Shown: positions 7,229 through 16,319, counted from the stretch's first letter. The stretch: 64,000 bases of DNA from Mycolicibacterium brisbanense (GCF_001570425.1 NZ_BCSX01000039.1:186001-250000); one strand, 5' to 3'. The notes: a model not told the origin generated them from the letters alone. A program made the numbers and translations.

Positions 7229-9478
7229 ATGTTCACCACGCTGGGCGCCTTCGCCACGCGATTCCCGCGGCCGATCCTCGTGGCCGCGCTCATTACCTTC
7301 GTGCTCGCCGGGGTTTTCGGCGCACCCGTCGGGATGAAACTGCCCTCCGGCGGCTACGAGGTTGCCGGCTCGGAATCCTCACGCGCAACCGCGATTCTGA
7401 ACCGCACCTTCGACGCCGGCGGCATGCCCATCGTCTTCGAAATCACCGGCCCCGCCGGCCCCGACGCGCCGCAGGTACGCGACCGCGCCCACGCCGTCAT
7501 CGCCGCTCTGACCGCATCCGGTCACGCCCAACAGATCAACTCCTATTGGACGGCAGCAGCACCAGCGACCGCGGCCTCACTGCTCAGCAACGATCACCGA
7601 ACCGGCCTGGTCGTCGCCGAAATCACCGGTGGTGACAGCGATGCGCCGCCTCGCGCCCATGACATCGCCAAAAACCTGATCGGGACCCGCGACGGCATCA
7701 GCGTCAATGCCGGTGGGCAGGCCATCGCGTACTACGACTTCAACCTCCAATCACGCATCGACCTATTGACCGTCGAATCGATCGCGGTCCCGTTCACCTT
7801 CCTGGTACTGATTTGGATTTTCGGTAGTGCGATCGCCGCCATGGTGCCGCTTGCTGTCGCTGCCTTCGCCGTCTCCGGCGCGACCGCCGCGCTGCGAATG
7901 ATCTTCGCGTTCACCGACGTATCAGTGTTCGCACTTAACCTTGCTACTGCGCTGTGCCTGGCACTGGCCATCGACTACACGCTGTTCATCATCGAGCGCT
8001 ACCGCGAAGAAACCGCCGGCGGTGCGCCACCAGCGCAGGCGCTGGTCACAACCATGAATACCGCCGGCCGCACGGTGACCTACTCGGCGATCACAGTCGC
8101 CCTGTCGTTGGCCACAATGGCTGTGTTCCCAATGTATTTCCTGGGGTCGCTGGCCTACGCCGGGATCATCTGCGTGGGGCTGTGCCTGTTCGGTGCGTTG
8201 GTCATCGCACCCGCTCTGCTGGTTGTCCTCGGCGCCCGCCTCGACGATTGGGACATCCGCGCTCCGGTTCTTCGATTCCTAGGGCGGCCCGGTACTCGGC
8301 CGCGCTCGGTGCAGGAATCGTTCTTTTACCGCGTCGCCATCGTGTGCATGCGCTATGCCGTGCCCGTAGTCATCGCTGTCACAGCACTATTCGTGACACT
8401 CGGTGCTCCGTTCCTCGGAATCAGGACCGCCTACCCGGACGACCGGACGTTGCCCACCGCCGCACCTTCACGCCAAGCCGGCGACCTGCTGCGCGAGCAG
8501 TTCCCGCACTACGGCACCAACGCGATCCGTATCGTCCTGCCCACGAACACCGCCTCGCCACCTGCCATTGCCCAGTACGCGAAAGCGCTATCGACAATGC
8601 CGGATGTTGCAGCAGTAACAGCCCCCGACGGAGCCTACGTCGCCGGAACACGCATCAGCGGCGACGCCTACGGCGCCGGAATGCGCGACGGTGCAGCGTA
8701 TCTCACCGTATCCAGCACGCTCGACCCGTTCTCTCCGCCAGGTAAACACCAACTCACTGCGCTCAAGGAAGTTCCAGCGCCGGGCCCAACACTGTTCGAC
8801 GGCACCGCACAACGCAGCATCGACGACGTCCACGGCATCACCAGCCGCATCCCGCTGGTGCTGGCGCTCGTCGCGGTGACCACGCTGATCCTGGTCTTCT
8901 TGTTCACCGGCAGCGTGCTGCTACCGATCAAGGCAGTGTTGATGAACGCCCTGTCCCTGACCGCGGCGTTCGGTGCCATGGTGTGGATTTTCCAAGAAGG
9001 CCACCTCAGCGGATTTGGCACGACCACCACCGGCAACATCAACGCCGCATTCCCGCCCCTGATCTTCTGCCTGGCATTCGGCCTATCCATGGACTACGAA
9101 GTGTTCGTCCTGTCACGGATCCGCGAAGAATGGCTGCACACTCCACAATTGACCGACGCCGACAACGACCGTGCCGTCGCGCTCGGCCTGGCTCACACCG
9201 GCCGGATCGTCACCGCCGCCGCGACCGTCATGGCGATCGTGTTCGTGGCCATGATCGCTTCCCAGCAAGCCAACATGCGCATGCTCGGGACCGCATTGAC
9301 CATCACCGTGCTCCTGGACGCATTCCTCATCCGCACCGTGCTGGTACCCGCTGTCATGAAACTGATGGGCCGCGTCAACTGGTGGGCGCCAGCACCACTG
9401 GCCCTCTGGCACGCCAAGTGGGGACTGCGCGAGAGGCCATCACACCCGACCACAGCCAAACCCGTTGCGTCACGGTGA
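7229..9478 (+). CDS. MMPL-family RND transporter
   Basis: The 749-residue protein has the duplicated RND layout: a membrane helix, a periplasmic loop, five helices, then the same again. The proton-relay Asp-Tyr pairs of MmpL proteins are present in both halves, D249-Y250 (LAIDYTLFIIERYREE) and D622-Y623 (LSMDYEVFVLSRIREEW). It lacks the long C-terminal tail of MmpL3 and has no MmpS partner here. Exported cargo is unknown; lipids or drugs are typical of the family. With the divergent HxlR regulator it forms a sensor-exporter module. A-ending codons look more frequent than in the core genes, which may indicate acquisition. Confidence 0.92.
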   Translation: MFTTLGAFATRFPRPILVAALITFVLAGVFGAPVGMKLPSGGYEVAGSESSRATAILNRTFDAGGMPIVFEITGPAGPDAPQVRDRAHAVIAALTASGHAQQINSYWTAAAPATAASLLSNDHRTGLVVAEITGGDSDAPPRAHDIAKNLIGTRDGISVNAGGQAIAYYDFNLQSRIDLLTVESIAVPFTFLVLIWIFGSAIAAMVPLAVAAFAVSGATAALRMIFAFTDVSVFALNLATALCLALAIDYTLFIIERYREETAGGAPPAQALVTTMNTAGRTVTYSAITVALSLATMAVFPMYFLGSLAYAGIICVGLCLFGALVIAPALLVVLGARLDDWDIRAPVLRFLGRPGTRPRSVQESFFYRVAIVCMRYAVPVVIAVTALFVTLGAPFLGIRTAYPDDRTLPTAAPSRQAGDLLREQFPHYGTNAIRIVLPTNTASPPAIAQYAKALSTMPDVAAVTAPDGAYVAGTRISGDAYGAGMRDGAAYLTVSSTLDPFSPPGKHQLTALKEVPAPGPTLFDGTAQRSIDDVHGITSRIPLVLALVAVTTLILVFLFTGSVLLPIKAVLMNALSLTAAFGAMVWIFQEGHLSGFGTTTTGNINAAFPPLIFCLAFGLSMDYEVFVLSRIREEWLHTPQLTDADNDRAVALGLAHTGRIVTAAATVMAIVFVAMIASQQANMRMLGTALTITVLLDAFLIRTVLVPAVMKLMGRVNWWAPAPLALWHAKWGLRERPSHPTTAKPVASR

Positions 9479-9659
9479 TGATGGCGGACTTACCTCGAGC
9501 ACACCAGCTTGCCTGCACATGGTTGGCCGGCGCTGAAGGTGGTTCCCTTTGGCGGGCCTGCCCGCGACTACCTTCCTGGGCCAGCTGATCCAGCGAAACC
9601 ACCAGGGAGGCACCAGTTTTTCCGCGCGTACCGGCACTCATGAGACAGGATGGACGCCA

Positions 9660-10355
9660 TTGCTCGACGTACTCTACCGGCATGCTCGCTGCCGTATCGG
9701 GGCCTTGGCCGCCGCGCTCACCACGGACCAAGTGCGCACGCCGGTCCCGGCGACCCCAGGCTGGACCGTGCACGAACTGCTGGCGCATCTGGTCGGCGGT
9801 GCCGCCGACGTGGCGGCAGGCCGGATCGAGGATGCGGGCAGCGAGCGGTGGACGCAGCGACACGTCGGCGAACGCCGGGGCCGGCCCGTCTCGGACCTGC
9901 TCGCCGAATGGGTCCGTGTCGGCCCGGCGGTCGAAGCCGCGCTGGCAGGCCCAGAAATCATCGGGCCGAACCTGGCGGCCGATGCGATCTGTCACGAGTC
10001 CGATCTGCACGAAGCGCTGGGCCTGGGCCGTGTCGAGCGTGAGCACTGGCAACCGTTCCTGGACGCCATGATGCGACATCTGCACCGACGACTACGCCAT
10101 TCGACGGCGGTGATGATCCACGATGATCAAGGGCGCCAGTGGAATTGCGGTTCAGGCGAACCGATCACCGCGCTGCGGGTCGACGGCTACGAACTGCTGC
10201 GCGCCACCTACAGCCGCCGCTCCCGACGCCAGATCACCGCGTGGGACTGGACCCCCGCGCCGGACCTGCAGCTCATCGAGCGTCTCGGATATTTCGGACA
10301 TCGCGACGACGACCAGCCGCTACCCGCAGCTCTAACGCACGGGCCGACACCATAA
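9660..10355 (+). CDS. Maleylpyruvate isomerase-family mycothiol-dependent enzyme
   Basis: Residues of the DinB-like MDMPI N-terminal domain are clear: the first helix LLDVLYRHARCRIGALAAAL, then PGWTVHELLAHLVGGAADV, and the metal-site motif DAICHESDLHEALG (HExDLH). A C-terminal domain ending AWDWTPAPDLQLIERLGYFGH follows. Family members use mycothiol and a divalent metal; the substrate here is unknown. There is no good ATG. The TTG at 9660 starts exactly at the conserved domain and has AGGA 9 nt upstream, so it was preferred over a TTG at 9549, which would add 37 non-conserved residues. The 180 bp before it hold no other supportable feature. Confidence 0.75.
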   Translation: MLDVLYRHARCRIGALAAALTTDQVRTPVPATPGWTVHELLAHLVGGAADVAAGRIEDAGSERWTQRHVGERRGRPVSDLLAEWVRVGPAVEAALAGPEIIGPNLAADAICHESDLHEALGLGRVEREHWQPFLDAMMRHLHRRLRHSTAVMIHDDQGRQWNCGSGEPITALRVDGYELLRATYSRRSRRQITAWDWTPAPDLQLIERLGYFGHRDDDQPLPAALTHGPTP

Positions 10356-10396
10356 TTGGATATCTCGGACTGCGCCGATGCCGCGCGTTCCTGACC

Positions 10397-11191
10397 TCAG
10401 CGCCGCAACACGAGCAGGGTTTGCGCTGACGTGCCGATAAACCCTTGCCGGTCGAAGAGTTCCGCGGTGGTCACCCCGACGCCGTCGGGTCCGATGGAAC
10501 CCCGTGCGCGCAGGGCGAAGTCCGATCCGATCGGCAGCCGGTGCAGGTGCACCGCGGTATCGGTGTTCATGAACACGAACTTGTCGGGATCCAAGGCGGC
10601 GCCCGCGCCGTTCGCGGAATCCACCACGAGGGCCAACCGCTGAACCGCGGTGGTCTCTTCGTCGTCGACGACCGGGGTCAGCGCGCGCAACCACACCACT
10701 GAGGCCCCGGCATCGGTACCGCGCTGGCGCCGCCAACTGACCGTCTCCAGGTAGCCTGCGGCGCCTTCCCAGCCGTGCGCCACATCCGTCTGCTCGCCTT
10801 CGACAAGCGGGGCGAAGCGATCCGTGGCCACATCGCTGGTGTCACCGGTGGCCAGCAGCCACGCGCTCACCCGGGCCACCGCGCGCCATTGCCCATCGGG
10901 CCGTTGCGCGGACGCCTCGGCGACGGCCAGCGAGATCCGGGCGCCCGGCCGGTCGACCCAGGCCCGGACCCGTAGCGGGGCAACAGGTATGGCGCCGAGG
11001 ATGTCCAGTGTCAACCGGCCGATGCGCAGACCCGACGGAGCCATCAACTCCTCGATGGCCTTGGTCAACAAGGCCAGGGGAGGTGAGCCGTGCTGGATCG
11101 CCGGATCCCAGTTGCTGCGGGTGTCGGCGGTGGATTCGAACAGTTGGAATTCACCGTCGGCGGGAAGCCGACGGTAGTGACACCCGATCAT
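10397..11191 (-). CDS. Acyl-CoA thioesterase family protein (TesB-like double hotdog)
   Basis: The 264-residue protein has two hotdog halves. The N-terminal half carries NWDPAIQHGSPPLALLTKAIEE (substrate-helix region); the C-terminal half carries VFMNTDTAVHLHRLP and GVTTAELFDRQGFIGTSAQTLLV. This matches the TesB/4HBT_3 thioesterases that hydrolyse acyl-CoA. The ATG at 11191 overlaps the stop of the RecB-like nuclease gene by 4 bp, so the two are translationally coupled. The acyl-chain preference cannot be read from sequence. Confidence 0.85.
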   Translation of the reverse strand: MIGCHYRRLPADGEFQLFESTADTRSNWDPAIQHGSPPLALLTKAIEELMAPSGLRIGRLTLDILGAIPVAPLRVRAWVDRPGARISLAVAEASAQRPDGQWRAVARVSAWLLATGDTSDVATDRFAPLVEGEQTDVAHGWEGAAGYLETVSWRRQRGTDAGASVVWLRALTPVVDDEETTAVQRLALVVDSANGAGAALDPDKFVFMNTDTAVHLHRLPIGSDFALRARGSIGPDGVGVTTAELFDRQGFIGTSAQTLLVLRR

Positions 11192-12054
11192 GCGGCAGGC
11201 TCTGTTGGGGCGGGCAGCAGCTCGGGCCAGCCTGGGTACGGCGGCGGGGTGCCACCGAACGCCGGGCACAGGGCCTGATGCGCACACCACGAGCACAGTC
11301 GCGACGGGTTGGGCCGGAAATCTCCTGTGGCGCCCGCGGTTTGGATGGCCCGCCAGATCGCCATCAGAGTGCGCTCGAACCGGAGCAATTCGTCGGCGTC
11401 GGGCGAGTAGTCGAGCACCTGACCGTCGGCGAGGTACACCAGGCGCAGCCGGGCAGGCATGACATTGCGCGACCGCAACAGCGCGACGGCATAGAACTTC
11501 ATCTGGAACATCGCCTTGAACTCGGCCGCGGTGCGCGCCGCGGGCGGCGCCTTGCCGGTCTTGTAGTCGACCACACGCATTTCACCGGTCGGCGCGACGT
11601 CGATGCGGTCGACGAATCCGCGCAGCAACGTGCCGTCGGTCAGCTCCACGTCGATACGCAGCTCGCAGCTGTCCGGGTCGAACCGCGTCGGGTCCTCCAA
11701 CCGGTAGTAACCCGACAGGAGCGCCCGCGCCTCATCGAAGAGTGCGGGGGACACGGCCTCCGCCAGGTCGGGCTCTGCGGCCACCACCTGCGCCCAGGCG
11801 GGCTCGATGAGGCCCAGCGCGGTGTCGTGTACCCGCTCGGCCGCCGGGAGCCCGTACAGCTGCTCCAGGGCCGCGTGAACCAGCGATCCGCGCAATTGTG
11901 CCGGCGACCGCGGCTCCGGCAGCCGGTCGATGGCCCTGAAGCGGTAGAGCAACGGGCATTGCTTGAAATCGCTGGCTCGCGACGGCGAGAGTGCCGGCCT
12001 GCGCAGCGGCCCGGCCGGCTCGGCAAGCGTGGTTGCCGCCGTCACCTCACTCAT
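11188..12054 (-). CDS. RecB-family PD-(D/E)XK exonuclease with Fe-S cysteine cluster
   Basis: The 288-residue protein has the RecB/Cas4-type nuclease core: H60 (RGSLVHAALEQLYG), D149 (GFVDRIDVAP), D163-Y-K165 (VVDYKTGK) and the Q184 region (MFQMKFYA). Four cysteines, C33 and the C-terminal set C254, C257 and C263 (CSWCAHQALC), form the iron-sulfur staple seen in AddB and Cas4 nucleases. It corresponds by position to Rv2119. A role in DNA end processing is inferred. Its promoter (12061-12083) matches the DNA-damage-induced PafBC type. The thioesterase gene follows with a 4-bp overlap. Confidence 0.9.
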   Translation of the reverse strand: MSEVTAATTLAEPAGPLRRPALSPSRASDFKQCPLLYRFRAIDRLPEPRSPAQLRGSLVHAALEQLYGLPAAERVHDTALGLIEPAWAQVVAAEPDLAEAVSPALFDEARALLSGYYRLEDPTRFDPDSCELRIDVELTDGTLLRGFVDRIDVAPTGEMRVVDYKTGKAPPAARTAAEFKAMFQMKFYAVALLRSRNVMPARLRLVYLADGQVLDYSPDADELLRFERTLMAIWRAIQTAGATGDFRPNPSRLCSWCAHQALCPAFGGTPPPYPGWPELLPAPTEPAA

Positions 12055-12060
12055 ACCGGC

Positions 12061-12083
12061 AGCCTATGACCGGGTGCCGACAA
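12061..12083 (-). promoter_or_regulatory. PafBC-type DNA-damage promoter (RecA-NDp-like) of the RecB-family nuclease
   Basis: On the minus strand the order is TTGTCGGCA, 8 nt, TAGGCT, then 6 nt (GCCGGT) and the ATG at 12054. The published mycobacterial LexA-independent damage motif is, from memory, TTGTCRGTG-N8-TAnnnT. This site matches 7 of 9 positions with exactly the right spacer and a TAnnnT -10 element. The 6-nt distance to ATG indicates a leaderless mRNA. Confidence 0.7.
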
Positions 12084-12138
12084 TTTTGCGGCAACCCGCG
12101 CACCCGGCGCGGCGGGCCTACTGGCAGGCTGGGGGACC

Positions 12139-12978
12139 GTGCCAAGGACCGGACCGTTCGCCGTGGGTGACCGCGTGCAGCTCACCGACGCCAAGGGCAG
12201 GCACTACACGATGGTGCTGACGCCGGGCGGGGAATTCCACACTCATCGCGGGATCATCGCCCTCGACGGCGTGATCGGCCTGCCGGAGGGCAGCGTCGTC
12301 AAATCGACCAACGGTGACCAGTTCCTGGTGCTGCGCCCGTTGCTGGTCGACTACGTGATGTCGATGCCGCGCGGTGCGCAGGTGATCTACCCCAAGGACG
12401 CCGCGCAGATCGTGCACGAGGGGGACATCTTCCCCGGCGCGCGCGTGTTGGAGGCGGGCGCCGGATCGGGTGCGCTGACGTGTTCGCTGCTGCGCGCCGT
12501 CGGGCCGGGCGGCACGGTGATCTCCTACGAGCTGCGCGACGACCACGCCGTGCATGCCGAACGCAACGTCGTCACCTTCTTCGGCGAGCGGCCGCAGAAC
12601 TGGGATCTGGTGATAGCCGACCTCTCGGAGTACAGCGGTCCCGAGGTGGACCGGGTGGTGCTCGACATGCTCGCGCCGTGGGAGGTGCTGCCCACGGTCG
12701 CGCGGGCGCTGGTGGCAGGCGGCGTGCTGATGGTTTACGTCGCGACCGTCACGCAGCTCTCCCGTGTGGTGGAGGCGCTGCGCGAGCAGCAGTGCTGGAC
12801 CGAGCCGCGGGCCTGGGAGAGCATGCAGCGCGGCTGGCATGTGGTGGGTCTTGCGGTGCGTCCGCAACACACCATGCGGGGACACACCGCCTTTCTGGTC
12901 AGCGTGCGCAAATTGGCCCCGGGTGCCGTGGCGCCCATGCCGCTGCGGCGCAAGCGTCAGCTCGGCGGCAGCGTCTAG
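12139..12978 (+). CDS. trmI: tRNA (adenine-N1-)-methyltransferase TrmI
   Basis: TrmI methylates A58 (and A57 in some species) in the T-loop of tRNA using S-adenosylmethionine. The 279-residue protein has the N-terminal beta domain (FAVGDRVQLTDAKGRHYTM) and the Rossmann SAM motif ARVLEAGAGSGALTCSLL near residue 100. The acidic ribose-binding segment DRVVLDMLAPWEVL and VRPQHTMRGHTAFLVSVRKLAPG follow, all close to Rv2118c. GTG at 12139 is the start that gives the family N-terminus. It is divergent from the RecB-like gene and ends 2 bp before the convergent DUF503 gene. Confidence 0.95.
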   Translation: MPRTGPFAVGDRVQLTDAKGRHYTMVLTPGGEFHTHRGIIALDGVIGLPEGSVVKSTNGDQFLVLRPLLVDYVMSMPRGAQVIYPKDAAQIVHEGDIFPGARVLEAGAGSGALTCSLLRAVGPGGTVISYELRDDHAVHAERNVVTFFGERPQNWDLVIADLSEYSGPEVDRVVLDMLAPWEVLPTVARALVAGGVLMVYVATVTQLSRVVEALREQQCWTEPRAWESMQRGWHVVGLAVRPQHTMRGHTAFLVSVRKLAPGAVAPMPLRRKRQLGGSV

Positions 12979-12980
12979 CG

Positions 12981-13274
12981 TCAGTCGTCGCTACGGCTCA
13001 GGCCGCGGCGGGTGGACAGCAGGTCCACCTCAGGGCGGCCCGCGACGAGCCGCTCGGCGGCGTCGAGCACGTCCACCACGTGGGCGTGGTCTCCGGCGAC
13101 GACCGCGATACCGATCCCGGCGCGACGGTGCAGCTCGTGGGCACCGGTCTCGGCCGCCGACACGGCGAACCTGCGATGCAACTCGGCGATGATCGGCCGG
13201 ATCACCGACCGCTTCTGCTTGAGCGAGCGGACATCACCGAGCAGCAGATCGAATTCCAGCCAACCGATCCACAT
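12981..13274 (-). CDS. DUF503 domain protein
   Basis: A 97-residue ferredoxin-like fold protein with the typical DUF503 opening WIGWLEFDLLLGDVRSLKQKRSVI and the middle strand-helix set AVVAGDHAHVVDVLDAAERLV. It corresponds to Rv2117. Biochemical function is not established. It starts 7 bp after the lipoprotein stop and is the last gene of a three-gene minus-strand operon. Confidence 0.88.
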   Translation of the reverse strand: MWIGWLEFDLLLGDVRSLKQKRSVIRPIIAELHRRFAVSAAETGAHELHRRAGIGIAVVAGDHAHVVDVLDAAERLVAGRPEVDLLSTRRGLSRSDD

Positions 13275-13281
13275 CCGACGC

Positions 13282-13821
13282 TCAGGGGGTCGGTGTCGGG
13301 GGAGCCGGCGCGGGCGCCGCGGTGCGGCCCAGTTCCAGCAGCATGTCGGCGGTATGCCGGGTCAGCAGCCAGTCGGTGCCGTGCGGCGTGAACTCCATCG
13401 GGAAACTGAACTGCTTGCCCTGGCCACCCGGGGAAGGCGTCGTGACCGTGATGGTGGCGACCACGTTGCCCGCAGTCGATTGCGACCAGGCCAGGTCCTT
13501 GGCCTCGAAGTCCAGGGGGATGAAGCCGTAGTCGGCGAGCGCTCGGCCGAACTTGTCGAGGGCCGCGGCGTCGTCGGTGGTCGAGTGCTCCACGAGGCCG
13601 ACCTTGTTGGCGCCTGGGACGTTGACGTCGGCGAGCCGGTACAGCACGCTCGTCAGGGCGTCCGGCGCGGGTAGCGGCGCGGCCGGAGGGGCCACGGGCG
13701 TCATCAGCGACGAGGTCGCCGGGGGCGGCGGTGAGGCCGCAGGGTGGTCATTCTGACTGCACCCCGATAGCCCAAGTGCCGCCACACATGTGGCGGCACT
13801 CAGGATCGCGAGGCGGATCAA
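13282..13821 (-). CDS. LppK-like lipoprotein of the Mtb12/CFP2 family
   Basis: The 179-residue protein has a signal peptide with a lipobox, LGLSGC (Cys21), so it is probably lipid-anchored on the outer side of the cytoplasmic membrane. A Pro-rich linker follows (about 28-52). The folded domain is NTF2-like and related to the Mtb12/CFP2 antigens (DALTSVLYRLADVNVPGANKVGLVEHS, PMEFTPHGTDWLLTRHTADMLLELG). Position matches Rv2116 (lppK). The immediately upstream gene encodes a related protein, suggesting tandem duplication. Function is unknown. Confidence 0.82.
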   Translation of the reverse strand: MIRLAILSAATCVAALGLSGCSQNDHPAASPPPPATSSLMTPVAPPAAPLPAPDALTSVLYRLADVNVPGANKVGLVEHSTTDDAAALDKFGRALADYGFIPLDFEAKDLAWSQSTAGNVVATITVTTPSPGGQGKQFSFPMEFTPHGTDWLLTRHTADMLLELGRTAAPAPAPPTPTP

Positions 13822-13828
13822 TTAACCG

Positions 13829-14332
13829 TCAGTTGACCGACGACAGCAGGTTCATGGCCGAGGCCTTGGAGATCTGCCAGCCGGTGGGGCTGGGGCCGGC
13901 CACGAACTGGATGTTCTGGGTGGCGGTTCCGCCCAGGTTCGACGTCGCGGTGACGTCGGCGGTGGCTACGCCGCCCTCGTTGTCGATGTTGGCGACGCTG
14001 AACGTCAGCGGGAACTTGCCTTCGGCGGCGGCCCGGCTGTAGGCGCGGTCCGCGGCGATGCTTTCGATCCGGCCGATGCCGCCCTGGATGTAGGCCGCCT
14101 TGCCGCTGAACGAACCACCGCTGGCCAGTGCCTGCAGGGTCTGAGTCAGGGCACTCTGCAGCTCGGGCGCGGGGGCCTGCGGCAGCGGCGCGTCGAACAC
14201 GACCGGCTGCACAGCCGGGGCGGACGAGAGGGTGCTGGATGCAATGGACGTCACACCTGCCGCGGCACCGGCCACGACAGCGGCCGCTCCTGCGGCTGCG
14301 ACAAAGCCGGTAACGAGGGATTTCAGGGTCAC
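13829..14332 (-). CDS. Secreted low-molecular-weight antigen Mtb12/CFP2-like protein
   Basis: The 167-residue protein begins with a cleavable Sec signal (MTLKSLVTGFVAAAGAAAVVAGAAAGVTSI). The mature part has PVVFDAPLPQAPAPELQSALTQTLQALA, KAAYIQGGIGRIESIAADRAYSRAAAEGKFPLTFSV and the ending GWQISKASAMNLL, matching Mtb12 (Rv2376c) over its full length. It has no lipobox cysteine, so it is released. It heads the operon with the LppK-like and DUF503 genes and is divergent from mpa. Biological role is unknown; homologues are abundant culture-filtrate antigens. Confidence 0.85.
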   Translation of the reverse strand: MTLKSLVTGFVAAAGAAAVVAGAAAGVTSIASSTLSSAPAVQPVVFDAPLPQAPAPELQSALTQTLQALASGGSFSGKAAYIQGGIGRIESIAADRAYSRAAAEGKFPLTFSVANIDNEGGVATADVTATSNLGGTATQNIQFVAGPSPTGWQISKASAMNLLSSVN

Positions 14333-14477
14333 GACATTCCTTTCGATCGGACCAACTCAGACATGAGGCTAACAGTGGCGCTGGTGTGTCGAGTTCCTAG
14401 ACCACACACAAAGGCTGAATCGCCGGTAGCGTTGAAGTTGTTACTGCACCAACTTCCGGTGCGGGAGGGAGCGCAAG

Positions 14478-16319
14478 ATGAGCGAGTCAGAGCGTTCGGA
14501 CGGTTTCGCCGAGGGCTTTCCAGGTGGTCACTCGGCGCCGGGATCCAGCGAAGAAGCCGCCGAGCTGGAATCGTTGCGCCGCGAGGCCGCAATCCTGCGC
14601 GAGCAATTGGAAAACGCAGTAGGCCCGCAGAGCGGTTTGCGCAGTGCTCGCGACGTGCATCAGCTTGAGGCACGGATCGATTCGCTGGCCGCGCGCAACG
14701 CGAAGTTGATGGACACCCTCAAGGAAGCCCGTCAGCAGCTGCTTGCCCTGCGCGAGGAGGTCGACCGGCTGGGCCAGCCGCCCAGTGGTTACGGCGTGCT
14801 GCTCTCGACGCACGACGACGATACGGTCGATGTGTTCACCTCCGGCCGCAAGATGCGGTTGACGTGCTCACCCAACATCGAGACGGCCACACTCAAGCAA
14901 GGTCAGACGGTGCGGCTCAACGAGGCCCTCACCGTCGTCGAGGCGGGCAGCTTCGAGGCGGTCGGCGAGATCAGCACGTTGCGCGAGATCCTCGACGACG
15001 GGCACCGCGCCCTGGTGGTCGGGCACGCCGACGAGGAGCGCATCGTGTGGCTGGCCGAGCCCTTGGTGGCTGCCAGCGAGCTGCCCGACGATTCGGGTCT
15101 GTTGCCCGATGACGGCCGGCCGCGCAAGCTGCGTCCGGGCGACTCGCTGCTGGTCGACACCAAGGCCGGGTACGCGTTCGAACGCATTCCCAAGGCCGAG
15201 GTCGAGGACCTGGTGCTGGAGGAGGTGCCCGACGTCAGCTACCTCGACATCGGTGGCCTGAGCCGGCAGATCGAGCAGATTCGCGACGCGGTGGAGCTGC
15301 CGTTCCTGCACAAGGAGCTCTACAAGGAGTACTCGCTGCGCCCGCCCAAGGGCGTGCTTCTCTACGGTCCTCCCGGCTGCGGTAAGACGCTGATCGCCAA
15401 GGCCGTGGCCAACTCGTTGGCCAAGAAGATGGCGGAGGTGCGTGGCGACGACGCGCGCGACGCGAAGAGCTACTTCCTCAACATCAAGGGTCCCGAGCTG
15501 CTCAACAAGTTCGTCGGTGAGACCGAGCGGCACATCCGGCTGATCTTCCAGCGGGCCCGGGAGAAGGCCTCCGAGGGCACCCCGGTGATCGTGTTCTTCG
15601 ACGAGATGGATTCGATCTTCCGCACCCGCGGTACCGGCGTCAGCTCCGATGTCGAGACCACCGTTGTGCCGCAGCTGCTTTCGGAGATCGACGGTGTCGA
15701 GGGCCTGGAGAACGTCATCGTCATCGGCGCATCCAACCGTGAGGACATGATCGATCCGGCGATCCTGCGGCCCGGCCGTCTGGACGTCAAGATCAAGATC
15801 GAGCGGCCGGACGCCGAATCGGCGCAGGACATCTTCAGCAAGTACCTCACCGAGGACCTGCCGGTCCACGCCGACGATCTGACCGAGTTCGGTGGGGACC
15901 GTGCCGCCTGCATCAAGGCGATGATCGAGAAGGTCGTCGACCGGATGTACGCCGAGATCGACGACAACCGGTTCCTGGAGGTCACCTACGCCAACGGTGA
16001 CAAGGAAGTCATGTACTTCAAGGACTTCAACTCCGGCGCGATGATCCAGAACGTGGTGGACCGGGCGAAGAAGAACGCGATCAAGGCGGTTCTGGAGACC
16101 GGTCAGCCGGGCCTGCGCATCCAGCATCTGCTCGACTCGATCGTCGACGAGTTCGCCGAGAACGAGGACCTGCCCAACACCACCAATCCCGATGACTGGG
16201 CCCGGATCTCGGGCAAGAAGGGCGAGCGGATCGTGTACATCCGCACGCTGGTCACCGGGAAGAGCTCGAGCGCGTCTCGGGCGATCGACACCGAGTCGAA
16301 CCTGGGTCAGTACCTGTAG
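14478..16319 (+). CDS. mpa: Proteasome-associated AAA+ ATPase Mpa (ARC)
   Basis: Mpa forms a hexamer that binds Pup-tagged proteins, unfolds them with ATP and feeds them into the 20S proteasome. The 613-residue protein has an N-terminal coiled coil (about residues 21-95) that captures Pup, two OB domains, then one AAA module with Walker A GPPGCGKT (about 297-304), Walker B VIVFFDEMDS and arginine-finger region ILRPGRLDVKI. The C-terminal GQYL with penultimate Tyr612 docks into the proteasome alpha ring. The ATG at 14478 follows GGGAGGGAG. TAGCGT at 14427-14432 is a possible -10 element. The last 68 bp overlap the convergent DUF418 gene. Confidence 0.97.
   Translation: MSESERSDGFAEGFPGGHSAPGSSEEAAELESLRREAAILREQLENAVGPQSGLRSARDVHQLEARIDSLAARNAKLMDTLKEARQQLLALREEVDRLGQPPSGYGVLLSTHDDDTVDVFTSGRKMRLTCSPNIETATLKQGQTVRLNEALTVVEAGSFEAVGEISTLREILDDGHRALVVGHADEERIVWLAEPLVAASELPDDSGLLPDDGRPRKLRPGDSLLVDTKAGYAFERIPKAEVEDLVLEEVPDVSYLDIGGLSRQIEQIRDAVELPFLHKELYKEYSLRPPKGVLLYGPPGCGKTLIAKAVANSLAKKMAEVRGDDARDAKSYFLNIKGPELLNKFVGETERHIRLIFQRAREKASEGTPVIVFFDEMDSIFRTRGTGVSSDVETTVVPQLLSEIDGVEGLENVIVIGASNREDMIDPAILRPGRLDVKIKIERPDAESAQDIFSKYLTEDLPVHADDLTEFGGDRAACIKAMIEKVVDRMYAEIDDNRFLEVTYANGDKEVMYFKDFNSGAMIQNVVDRAKKNAIKAVLETGQPGLRIQHLLDSIVDEFAENEDLPNTTNPDDWARISGKKGERIVYIRTLVTGKSSSASRAIDTESNLGQYL

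Noticed and set aside
9551..9566. GCGGGC-CT-GCCCGC inverted repeat after the MmpL gene as a terminator
   Set aside because: The loop of 2 nt is too small for a stable hairpin and no U-tract follows. Such repeats are frequent by chance at this GC content.
14868..16127. 419-codon minus-strand frame opposite mpa
   Set aside because: It is rich in Leu, Asp, His and Gly in the pattern of a reverse-complement shadow; the Mpa protein is unambiguous.
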